NCBI GenBank assembly: GCA_905212345.1
Contig: CAJMEC010000020.1
Coordinates: 1-27,601, forward strand
Length of the DNA: 27,601 nt
Direction: 5' to 3'
Source of the DNA: an uncultured Sutterella sp.
GTDB lineage: Bacteria > Pseudomonadota > Gammaproteobacteria > Burkholderiales > Burkholderiaceae_F
The notes beneath the pieces are model-generated. The model was given only the letters and a program-made list of their open reading frames with translations. It did no database searches and was not told the origin of the DNA. The position numbers were made by a program, and so were the translations under genes. Shown piece by piece: positions 21,814 through 27,601 of the stretch (position 1 is its first letter; each line of letters opens with the position of its first letter).

Positions 21814-23838
21814 ATGTTTGAGAAGAAGTTATCGCACTTGATCAAGCGCGATGGCAGTGTCAAAGATTTTGACGCAAGCAAGATTGTTGCCGCCATCGCC
21901 AAAGCAGGAAAAGCGACCGGAGAATTTGACGAGTCACGTGCAGGCCGAATCACCGAAGAGCGCGTGTTGCCGAGCCTGGCCGCCCTCAATTTGGTGACGC
22001 CTCACATTGAACAAGTGCAGGACGCTGTGGAACGCGCCCTCTTTGAGGAAGGTTTTTTCAAAACGCTTCGCGCCTATATTGTCTATCGTGAGCAACGTCA
22101 GAAGGCGCGTGATGCCAGGCAAAGTTGGGTGAATGTTGAATCTTCCATTAATGAGTATCTGCAGCAGCTCGACTGGCGCGTAAACGCTAACGCCAATCAA
22201 GGCTACTCCTTGGGCGGTTTGATTTTGAATGTCTCCGGTAAAGTGGTAGCCAACTATTGGCTCAACTACATCTACCCGGCAGAAATTGGTCGCGCTCACC
22301 GCGAAGCCGATTTTCATATCCATGATTTGGATATGCTCTCGGGTTATTGCGCAGGCTGGTCATTGCGCACTCTTTTAACAGAAGGGCTCAATGGGGTACC
22401 CGGCAAGGTTGAAGCGGGCGCTCCGAAACATCTTTCATCGGCTACGGGACAGATTGTCAATTTCTTAGGCACGATGCAAAACGAATGGGCCGGTGCTCAA
22501 GCTTTCTCCTCATTTGACACGTATTTGGCACCTTTCATCAAGAAAGACAATGTGCCCTATGATGAAGTACTCCAAAGCATCCAGGAACTTATCTACAACC
22601 TTAATGTTCCGTCACGCTGGGGTACGCAGACGCCCTTTACCAATCTCACCTTCGATTGGACATGCCCGGAAGATTTACGTAATCAACACCCGATTGTCGC
22701 CGGGGAAGAAATGCCCTTTACGTATGGCGACTGCAAGCGTGAAATGGACATGATTAATCGCGCCTACATTGAAGTGATGACCAAGGGAGATGCCAAGGGC
22801 CGTGTTTTCACCTTCCCGATTCCGACCTACAACATCACACCTGACTTTGATTGGGACAGCGAAAACGCAGACAAATTGTTCGCGATGACTGCAAAATACG
22901 GTTTGCCTTATTTCCAGAATTTCATCAATTCGGAATTAAAGCCCAATATGATCCGTTCGATGTGCTGCCGTTTGCAGTTGGATCTGCGTGAACTTCTCAA
23001 GCGCGGCAACGGTCTTTTCGGTTCTGCCGAACAAACGGGCTCGCTCGGTGTCGTCACTATCAACTGCGCTCGTTTAGGCTATCTCTTTAAGGGCAATGAA
23101 CAGGGCCTTTTCGATCGTCTCGATCATCTTTTGGATTTGGCTAAGACAAGTCTTGAAATTAAGCGCAAGGTTATTCAACGCCATATAGATCAGGGGCTTT
23201 TCCCGTACACGAAACGCTATCTCGGTACACTCCGTAACCACTTCTCCACGATCGGTGTCAACGGTATTAACGAATGCATCCGTAATTTCACGAACGATGC
23301 CAATGACATCACCGATGATTGGGGCCATGCTTTTGCCTTAAAGCTTTTGGATCATGTGCGTGCCCGTATGGTTGAATTCCAGGAGGAAACCGGTCACATG
23401 TATAACCTTGAGGCAACACCGGCCGAAGGCACAACCTACCGCTTTGCCAAAGAAGATAGAAAGCGCTTCCCGGATATTATTCAAGCCGGCACGGAATCCA
23501 ATCCTTACTACACTAACAGCTCCCAGTTGCCGGTGGGCTTTACCGATGATCCGTTCTTGGCGCTGGAAATGCAAGATGACTTGCAGCGCAAGTACACGGG
23601 CGGCACTGTGCTTCACCTTTACATGGCCGATGCCATCAGCTCATCGAAGGCTTGTAAGGAATTGGTGCGCCGAGCCCTTTCGAGATTCCGCTTGCCGTAC
23701 CTGACGGTAACGCCAACCTTCTCGATTTGTCCGAAACATGGCTACATTTCCGGCCGTCATGATTTCTGTCCGATCTGTGATGCCGAGCTAATTCGCGCCA
23801 AAAAGGCTCAGGCAGCTTGCCAAAAGGCAGATTGTTAA
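21814..23838 (+). CDS. nrdD: Anaerobic ribonucleoside-triphosphate reductase, large part lacking the glycyl-radical segment
   Basis: Class III ribonucleotide reductase, 674 residues, making dNTPs without oxygen. An ATP-cone (about 4-95; LIKRDGSVKDFDASKI) is followed by the ten-stranded barrel with conserved Cys in SGYCAGWSL (Cys179) and MIRSMCCRLQ (Cys384/385), the candidate thiyl and reducing residues, then GVNGINECIRNF. Near the end comes the zinc knuckle ICPKHGY...FCPICDAEL (Cys639, His642, Cys652, Cys655). The protein stops 19 residues later, before the RVxGY glycyl-radical motif that every working NrdD needs; that motif is encoded by the next gene. The ATG at 21814 has GGAG eight bases upstream and is preferred over a GTG at 21763. 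Upstream are two NrdR boxes and a DnaA box. Confidence 0.93.
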   Translation: MFEKKLSHLIKRDGSVKDFDASKIVAAIAKAGKATGEFDESRAGRITEERVLPSLAALNLVTPHIEQVQDAVERALFEEGFFKTLRAYIVYREQRQKARDARQSWVNVESSINEYLQQLDWRVNANANQGYSLGGLILNVSGKVVANYWLNYIYPAEIGRAHREADFHIHDLDMLSGYCAGWSLRTLLTEGLNGVPGKVEAGAPKHLSSATGQIVNFLGTMQNEWAGAQAFSSFDTYLAPFIKKDNVPYDEVLQSIQELIYNLNVPSRWGTQTPFTNLTFDWTCPEDLRNQHPIVAGEEMPFTYGDCKREMDMINRAYIEVMTKGDAKGRVFTFPIPTYNITPDFDWDSENADKLFAMTAKYGLPYFQNFINSELKPNMIRSMCCRLQLDLRELLKRGNGLFGSAEQTGSLGVVTINCARLGYLFKGNEQGLFDRLDHLLDLAKTSLEIKRKVIQRHIDQGLFPYTKRYLGTLRNHFSTIGVNGINECIRNFTNDANDITDDWGHAFALKLLDHVRARMVEFQEETGHMYNLEATPAEGTTYRFAKEDRKRFPDIIQAGTESNPYYTNSSQLPVGFTDDPFLALEMQDDLQRKYTGGTVLHLYMADAISSSKACKELVRRALSRFRLPYLTVTPTFSICPKHGYISGRHDFCPICDAELIRAKKAQAACQKADC

Positions 23839-23855
23839 TTATTGAGAGAAAGAAA

Positions 23856-24029
23856 ATGGATAAAAAAGACGAAAAAATCGAATTAAAAGACAGTGAACGC
23901 CAACCCTGTGAAGTTTGGACCCGCGTGATGGGGTATCATCGCCCGGTCTCCTCTTTTAACACCGGTAAAAAGGGGGAATTTTACGAACGCAAGTGCTTTG
24001 TAGAAAGTAAGTGCGGTTTGTCTAAATAA
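23856..24029 (+). CDS. nrdD: Detached NrdD glycyl-radical segment
   Basis: Small protein of 57 residues that corresponds to the missing C-terminus of NrdD. Its centre reads RQPCEVWTRVMGYHRPVSSF, then NTGKKGEFYERKCF, the glycyl-radical motif with Gly26 as the predicted radical site. The lysine- and acid-rich first 14 residues form a new N-terminus. Two Cys after the motif (Cys47, Cys53) could be a redox pair. The gene has its own ATG with GAGAGAAAG upstream and starts 17 bases after the large-subunit stop, in the -1 frame relative to it. It may be a separate subunit that docks into the barrel, comparable to GrcA/YfiD for pyruvate formate-lyase. Alternatively the two are joined by a -1 frameshift at an A5 run (23800-23804), because the -1 frame is open from 23781. 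Confidence 0.87.
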   Translation: MDKKDEKIELKDSERQPCEVWTRVMGYHRPVSSFNTGKKGEFYERKCFVESKCGLSK

Positions 24030-24039
24030 CCACCAGCGA

Positions 24040-24073
24040 GGCGCCGTGAGGATCTTCTTTTCGGCGCCGTTTT
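24040..24073 (+). terminator. Terminator-like hairpin between the nrdD segment and nrdG
   Basis: GGCGCCG (24040-24046) pairs with CGGCGCC (24062-24068) around a 15-base loop and is followed by GTTTTG. The stem is GC-only but short. It would lower nrdG transcription relative to the reductase rather than block it. Confidence 0.6.
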
Positions 24074-24103
24074 GTCTTCGTGTTGTTGTAAGGATTGCCG
24101 TTT

Positions 24104-24850
24104 ATGCCTGACGAAACTTCACGCTTGAGTGCAGAACACTTAAAGATTGCGGCCATCACCCCATATACCAGTATCGATTACCCGGGATATTTTTCAGCCG
24201 TGGCTTTCATTCAAGGCTGTCCTTGGCGTTGCCGCTACTGTCACAATCCACACATGCAACCACGGGAATTTCCGCCTCAATACCTACACAGCAGTTGGGA
24301 GGAACTGCTCGCTTTACTCAAGCGACGTCAGGGTCTGTTAGACGCGGTGGTTTTTTCGGGCGGAGAGCCGACGCTAGATCCCGCGTTGGCCGATGCCATG
24401 TCCAAAGTCAGAGAAATGGGTTTTAAGATTGGACTTCATACCTCGGGCTGTTATCCGGAACGCGTCAAAGCTGTGATCGGCCTGGTTGATTGGGTGGGAC
24501 TTGATGTAAAGGCGGCGCTCTCAGACGAGGCTGCATACCGTTGGATCACCGGACTGGAAAAATCCAATCCGGCGCAAAACGTTGAGCAGTCTTTGGCTAT
24601 TATTCAAGCGGCTCATGTGAATTATGAGTGTCGGACAACTGCCCATCCGATCTATTTACCCGATGAGAAGATTTTAAGTCTTGCCTGTGAACTTAAAGAG
24701 CGGGGAGTGGAGACATTTGCGCTACAGGTTTATCGCAAGCCAAAAGAATTGGATCTTCCCTTTGCCAACGTTGGGCACGAGTACCCGGAACCCGAAACAC
24801 TGGATGCGTTAAAGGCAATGTTCAGTCATTTTGAGCTGCGTCGGGAATAA
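24104..24850 (+). CDS. nrdG: Anaerobic ribonucleotide reductase activating enzyme (radical SAM)
   Basis: Radical SAM enzyme of 248 residues that generates the glycyl radical in NrdD. The cluster motif CPWRCRYC (Cys39, Cys43, Cys46) is followed by VVFSGGEPTLDP, the SAM-binding GGE motif, and IGLHTSGCYPERV. At 248 residues it is much longer than E. coli NrdG (about 154) and belongs to the longer NrdG class that resembles pyruvate formate-lyase activase. The ATG at 24104 has AAGGA nine to thirteen bases upstream; a TTG at 24095 would be too close to it. It follows the split reductase after the hairpin at 24040-24073. Its stop is one base from the convergent metallo-hydrolase stop, with no terminator between. 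Confidence 0.92.
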   Translation: MPDETSRLSAEHLKIAAITPYTSIDYPGYFSAVAFIQGCPWRCRYCHNPHMQPREFPPQYLHSSWEELLALLKRRQGLLDAVVFSGGEPTLDPALADAMSKVREMGFKIGLHTSGCYPERVKAVIGLVDWVGLDVKAALSDEAAYRWITGLEKSNPAQNVEQSLAIIQAAHVNYECRTTAHPIYLPDEKILSLACELKERGVETFALQVYRKPKELDLPFANVGHEYPEPETLDALKAMFSHFELRRE

Positions 24851-24851
24851 T

Positions 24852-25661
24852 TTATAAAGTTAAACGCTGTCCGCAGCCAGCCCAATCCACATCATCAAAA
24901 GCTCGGGCCATGGCCGCGGCCGCTTTAAAACCTGTGCAGTGGTTTGGACGCCAATGTTTTACGGGGAACGTCTTGAGCGCTTCAATCCATAAAGGAAGTT
25001 CTTCATCTTTAGCGGCGCTCAAATGCGTGCCGCCTAAAACGGTGTCAAATTCCTTAACACCAAATGTTTTTTGAGCATACCGGAGGATGTTGGGCAATCC
25101 GGCGTGTGCGCACCCCAGTACAACACTTGTTCCGTTTTTCCCTTTGACCAAAAGCGACAGGTCATCGGCGAAAGTATCCGGGATGATTTCGCCGTTTTCT
25201 GCTTCTTCCCACATATTTTTCGAATTCACAAAGCGGCGGTCTCGCTCATTTTTGGGAACAGTGAACGCAATCACTTCATCGGTTACTTGAGCCCATCCGT
25301 CAATAGGATCAGTCAAAATGGAACGGAAAAGCGGTCCGCCTCCGCCATTTCGTTTTTGATCGGCATCGGCCCAACGTTGAATGGACATGGAACGAGCACC
25401 CCAGCGCCTGGCGGTGGGGGCGAGCAGTACGGCGTCAACCAAGCCCCCCGTGTGATCGAAATGCGCATGGGAAAAGACAATATGCTCAATGGCTTGGGGG
25501 GCGATTTGAAGCGCTTTGAGGTTATGCGTAAAAGCGTGACCTTCGGAGCCCGTATCGAGGAGAAGACGGGTTTTGTCGCTTTCAAGATAAAGGGAATAAC
25601 CCCATTCCGCTTTTAAAAGGCGGTTGGTGCAAAAATTTTCAACGACAACAGTCACTTGCAT
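24852..25661 (-). CDS. Metallo-beta-lactamase-fold hydrolase (COG1237 type)
   Basis: Metallo-hydrolase of 269 residues with the metal-binding motif SHAHFDHTGG (His65, His67, Asp69, His70), later metal histidines in LGCAHAGLPNIL, and GGTHLSA and NHCTGF. The order and length fit the family around the methanopterin-precursor phosphate synthase (COG1237), whose bacterial members have mostly unknown substrates. No signal peptide. The ATG at 25661 is preferred over a TTG at 25676; GGGG lies about ten bases upstream. It is convergent with nrdG, the two stops being one base apart, so each transcript may run into the other. A minus-strand TATATT near 25700 could be a -10 element, but no matching -35 is clear. 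Confidence 0.85.
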   Translation of the reverse strand: MQVTVVVENFCTNRLLKAEWGYSLYLESDKTRLLLDTGSEGHAFTHNLKALQIAPQAIEHIVFSHAHFDHTGGLVDAVLLAPTARRWGARSMSIQRWADADQKRNGGGGPLFRSILTDPIDGWAQVTDEVIAFTVPKNERDRRFVNSKNMWEEAENGEIIPDTFADDLSLLVKGKNGTSVVLGCAHAGLPNILRYAQKTFGVKEFDTVLGGTHLSAAKDEELPLWIEALKTFPVKHWRPNHCTGFKAAAAMARAFDDVDWAGCGQRLTL

Positions 25662-25730
25662 AGCCCAAATCCCCAAAAACAGTGTTATTGGTGTTAATAT
25701 AGCGCCGCTTTGGCAATCTATGAAGAAAAA

Positions 25731-25760
25731 TTTCGCTAACTCTTTAAAAAGTCAGCGAAA
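25731..25760. other. Hairpin between the metallo-hydrolase gene and the rpsF promoter
   Basis: TTTCGCTaACT pairs with AGTcAGCGAAA (one A/C mismatch, eight-base loop). On the minus strand it is followed by TTTTTCTTC, like a terminator, although no minus-strand gene is upstream within the window. It may shield the metallo-hydrolase gene from antisense traffic. Confidence 0.4.
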
Positions 25761-25776
25761 AAGTTGTTCTTTTGGC

Positions 25777-25805
25777 TTGCAAAAGACGAGATTGTTGATT
25801 ACAAT
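25777..25805 (+). promoter_or_regulatory. Sigma-70 promoter of the rpsF operon
   Basis: TTGCAA (25777-25782) and TACAAT (25800-25805) with the ideal 17-base spacer. The predicted transcript start, about 25812, leaves a 66-base leader before rpsF that contains the hairpin at 25824-25853. Confidence 0.75.
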
Positions 25806-25823
25806 CACGCTTTTTCTGTCCTT

Positions 25824-25853
25824 GCCACACCGGAAATAGACGCTCCGGGTGGC
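25824..25853 (+). promoter_or_regulatory. Leader hairpin of the rpsF operon, candidate S6:S18 autoregulatory site
   Basis: GCCAC and CCGG (25824-25828, 25830-25833, one bulged A) pair with CCGG and GTGGC (25845-25853) around an 11-base loop, followed by TTTT. Many bacteria carry a CCG-containing leader motif that the S6:S18 complex binds to repress this operon. The hairpin is seen; the function is inferred. Confidence 0.45.
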
Positions 25854-25877
25854 TTTTCCCGTAAGGAGACAATTCCA

Positions 25878-26282
25878 ATGCGTCATTATGAAATTTGCTT
25901 TATTGTGCACCCGGATCAAAGCGAGCAAGTTCCCGCTATGATCGAACGCTACAAAGCTCTCGTCGCTGAACAAGGCGGCAAGATGCATCGTGTGGAAGAC
26001 TGGGGTCGTCGTCCCTTGGCCTATCCGATTCAAAAGTTGGTCAAGGCTCACTATGTTCTCATGAACGTTGAATGCACGCATGAAACGCTCGCTGAGATCG
26101 AAAACGGCTTCCGCTTCAACGACGCCGTGTTGCGTCACTTAACGATCAAGATGAAGAAGGCTGAAACGGCACCTTCTCCGATGATGAAGATCGTCGAACG
26201 AGAAGAACAAAAGAAGGCCGCTAGCGAAGCTGCTCAGGCTCAAGCCCAAGCCGCTCAAGCTCAAGAAGCTGCCGCCGCTTAA
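25878..26282 (+). CDS. rpsF: 30S ribosomal protein S6
   Basis: Ribosomal protein S6, 134 residues, which binds the 30S platform with S18. It opens MRHYEICFIVHPDQSEQVP, with the family core VEDWGRRPLAYPIQKLVKAHYVL and NDAVLRHLTIKMKKAE. The usual S6 is about 100-130 residues; the last 27 here form an Ala/Gln-rich low-complexity tail (from REEQKK onward). The ATG has AAGGAG seven bases upstream. First gene of the rpsF-priB-rpsR-rplI operon. Codon use is highly biased, as expected for ribosomal proteins. Confidence 0.96.
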   Translation: MRHYEICFIVHPDQSEQVPAMIERYKALVAEQGGKMHRVEDWGRRPLAYPIQKLVKAHYVLMNVECTHETLAEIENGFRFNDAVLRHLTIKMKKAETAPSPMMKIVEREEQKKAASEAAQAQAQAAQAQEAAAA

Positions 26283-26323
26283 TTAATTTTTTATCCTGTC
26301 GGAAACAATAAAGAGATACGCCG

Positions 26324-26617
26324 GTGAACACGATCAGATTAACGGGCGAGTTCACACAAAAAGCCCAGATGCGGTACACACCCGCGGGGCTGGCGGTTTT
26401 AGAAGTGGTGTTTCACCACATGAGTGTGGTTAAAGAGGCCGGAAGTGATCGGAAATTAGTTTTCGATTTTGCCGGTAAAGCCTGTGGCGATATCGCCTTG
26501 GCGCTCGATAAAGAACCATTGGGATCGGTTTTTGAGATCTCCGGTTTTTTAGCTCCCCGCTCACAGCGTTCCCGACAGATGATCGTTCATATTACGCAAT
26601 ACTCACAAGGAGTTTAA
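26324..26617 (+). CDS. priB: Primosomal replication protein N (PriB)
   Basis: Single-strand DNA-binding protein of 97 residues with one OB fold, acting in PriA-dependent replication restart. The pattern NTIRLTGEF, RYTPAGLAVLEVVF, GDIALAL, SVFEISGFLAPRS and MIVHITQY follows PriB. The start is GTG at 26324 with AGAG nine bases upstream. PriB between S6 and S18 is the classic proteobacterial order. Codon use is less biased than in the flanking ribosomal genes, so it is probably translated at a lower rate, aided by the rarer start codon. rpsR follows after two bases. Confidence 0.93.
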   Translation: MNTIRLTGEFTQKAQMRYTPAGLAVLEVVFHHMSVVKEAGSDRKLVFDFAGKACGDIALALDKEPLGSVFEISGFLAPRSQRSRQMIVHITQYSQGV

Positions 26618-26619
26618 AA

Positions 26620-26892
26620 ATGGCTTTTGGTGCAAAGGGCAAGGGTAAGCCGCGCCGTGGCAACCAACAAAACGCGCTCTTTAAGCGCAAGAAGTTCTGC
26701 CGCTTCACGGCTGAACACGTCGAAATGATCGACTACAAGGATGTGGAAACGCTCCGTGACTTCATCCAAGAAAACGGCAAGATTATGCCGGCTCGTTTGA
26801 CGGGCACGAAGGCTCACTATCAACGTCAACTCGACACGGCCATCAAGCGCGCTCGTTTCTTGGCTTTGTTGCCGTACACGGACAATCAATAA
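26620..26892 (+). CDS. rpsR: 30S ribosomal protein S18
   Basis: Ribosomal protein S18, 90 residues, partner of S6 on the 30S platform. Typical segments are KKFCRFTAEH, IDYKDVETLRDFI, ENGKIMPARLTGTKAHYQRQ and the basic AIKRARFLALLPY near the end. The ATG has AAGGAG nine bases upstream. Cys in KKFCRF is retained. Third gene of the operon. Confidence 0.97.
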   Translation: MAFGAKGKGKPRRGNQQNALFKRKKFCRFTAEHVEMIDYKDVETLRDFIQENGKIMPARLTGTKAHYQRQLDTAIKRARFLALLPYTDNQ

Positions 26893-26912
26893 TCGAGTGA
26901 GGAGTTAATCAA

Positions 26913-27362
26913 ATGCAAGTTATTCTTCTTGAAAAGATTACCCACCTCGGTGAATTGGGTGACATCGTTAAGGTTAAGGATGGTTACGCTCGTAACTACT
27001 TGATCCCCACCAAGCGTGCTAAGCGTGCTACGCAAGCCGCTATTGCCGAATTCGAACAACGTCGCGCTGAACTTGAAAAGGCTCAGGCTGAACGCATCGC
27101 CGCTGCTGAAGCGATCGCTGCCAAGTTGAACGGTGACGTCGTTGAAGTGGCCAGCAAGGCCGGTGTTGACGGACGCCTCTTCGGCTCTGTCACGAACGCT
27201 GACATCGCTGACGCTCTTCAAGCTCAAGGTTTCGATATTAAGAAGGCTCAAATTCGTTTGCCCAACGGCCCGATCAAGGCTTTGGGTGAAACCCCGATCG
27301 TGATCGGTTTGATGACGGACATCACCGCCGAAATCACCGTCCGCGTCGTTGCTGAAGCTTAA
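26913..27362 (+). CDS. rplI: 50S ribosomal protein L9
   Basis: Ribosomal protein L9, 149 residues, exactly the usual length. It has the N-terminal domain MQVILLEKITHLGELGDIVK, VKDGYARNYLIPTKRA, a long central helix (about 41-75) and the C-terminal domain with DGRLFGSVTNADIADALQ. The ATG has GAGGAG ten bases upstream. Last gene of the operon, followed by a strong terminator at 27387-27422. Confidence 0.97.
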   Translation: MQVILLEKITHLGELGDIVKVKDGYARNYLIPTKRAKRATQAAIAEFEQRRAELEKAQAERIAAAEAIAAKLNGDVVEVASKAGVDGRLFGSVTNADIADALQAQGFDIKKAQIRLPNGPIKALGETPIVIGLMTDITAEITVRVVAEA

Positions 27363-27386
27363 GTTTTAGTATCGTAATCGACACAG

Positions 27387-27422
27387 AAGGCTCGGTTCCT
27401 TTTTGGGAATCGGGCCTTTTTT
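27387..27422 (+). terminator. Rho-independent terminator of the rpsF operon
   Basis: Thirteen-bp stem including two GU pairs (27387-27399 with 27406-27418), six-base loop, followed directly by TTTTTT (27417-27422). It lies 24 bases after the rplI stop. Confidence 0.92.
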
Positions 27423-27462
27423 GTACTCTTTTTACAACAAAACGGTGGATTTTTATGTCGGA

Positions 27463-27510
27463 TTGACATTAGTCAAGACAAAAGTCTGGGGGGGGGCACA
27501 TATAGCCCCC
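27463..27510. promoter_or_regulatory. Palindrome TTGAC-N4-GTCAA, nine-G run and hairpin of unknown role
   Basis: TTGACATTAGTCAA (27463-27476) is a perfect 14-bp inverted repeat with the geometry of CRP/FNR-family sites (TTGAT-N4-ATCAA for FNR). Twelve bases on is a run of nine G (27488-27496), part of which pairs as GGGGGC/GCCCCC (27492-27497 with 27505-27510) around ACATATA. No gene follows before the window ends. It probably belongs to the control region of the next gene. Confidence 0.4.
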
Positions 27511-27601
27511 GTTGTCAAGTGATAAATGCGTAAACAATAAAAAACTCTGGCACCGGTTCTCGGCAGCCATTGAGTCAATCCCAACAAACGATTTTTTTTA
27601 A

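Noticed and set aside
25071..25616. Plus-strand open frame of 181 codons
   Set aside because: Lies wholly antisense to the metallo-hydrolase gene, whose metal motifs are intact; no family features in the plus-strand reading.

Overview
The window looks like chromosome from a host-associated, oxygen-limited betaproteobacterium, most likely Burkholderiales of the Sutterellaceae type (Sutterella/Parasutterella-like). The basis is the rpsF-priB-rpsR-rplI order (priB between S6 and S18 is a proteobacterial arrangement), the proteobacterial character of QseBC/YgiW, RlhA and CcmC/CcmD, an anaerobic (class III) ribonucleotide reductase, and a secreted bile-salt/penicillin-acylase family enzyme. The genus is inference. 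No tRNA, rRNA, CRISPR, transposase or phage gene was seen.

Layout. 1-99: possible tail of a plus-strand gene. 96-2188: a QseBC-like two-component system (minus), divergent from ygiW and an AIM24-like gene (plus, 2354-3476), with a repeated 11-bp-period operator between them. 3548-4621: exported choloylglycine-hydrolase-family enzyme (minus). 4792-6087: AbgA-like M20 amidohydrolase with the codon usage of a highly expressed gene. 6154-7596: argininosuccinate-lyase-superfamily enzyme, convergent with it. 7620-8033: small secreted protein. 8125-11801: tadA (with an extra N-terminal domain), an LD-carboxypeptidase and a membrane hybrid histidine kinase in one apparent operon; a NarL-type regulator converges on it (11798-12454). 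12591-13537: ccmC-ccmD pair. 13730-17186: operon tatD-ankyrin-rlhA (minus). 17240-21070: two tandem paralogous long-chain acyl-CoA ligases (minus).

21071-21813 is the only long non-coding stretch. It holds a predicted promoter, a structured RNA with its own terminator, a pair of NrdR boxes exactly 31 bp apart and a perfect DnaA box, all ahead of the anaerobic ribonucleotide reductase genes. The reductase is the most interesting item: the large NrdD polypeptide stops right after its zinc-binding knuckle, and the glycyl-radical segment (RVMGY motif) is on a separate 57-codon gene in another frame, followed by a terminator-like hairpin and then nrdG.

24852-25661 is a metallo-beta-lactamase-fold enzyme (minus). 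25878-27362 is the ribosomal operon rpsF-priB-rpsR-rplI with a strong promoter, a leader hairpin and a strong terminator. The last 180 bases hold no gene but contain a TTGAC-N4-GTCAA palindrome and a run of nine G.

Most starts were chosen on ribosome-binding sites and often differ from the longest possible reading frame; each such choice is stated in its entry.
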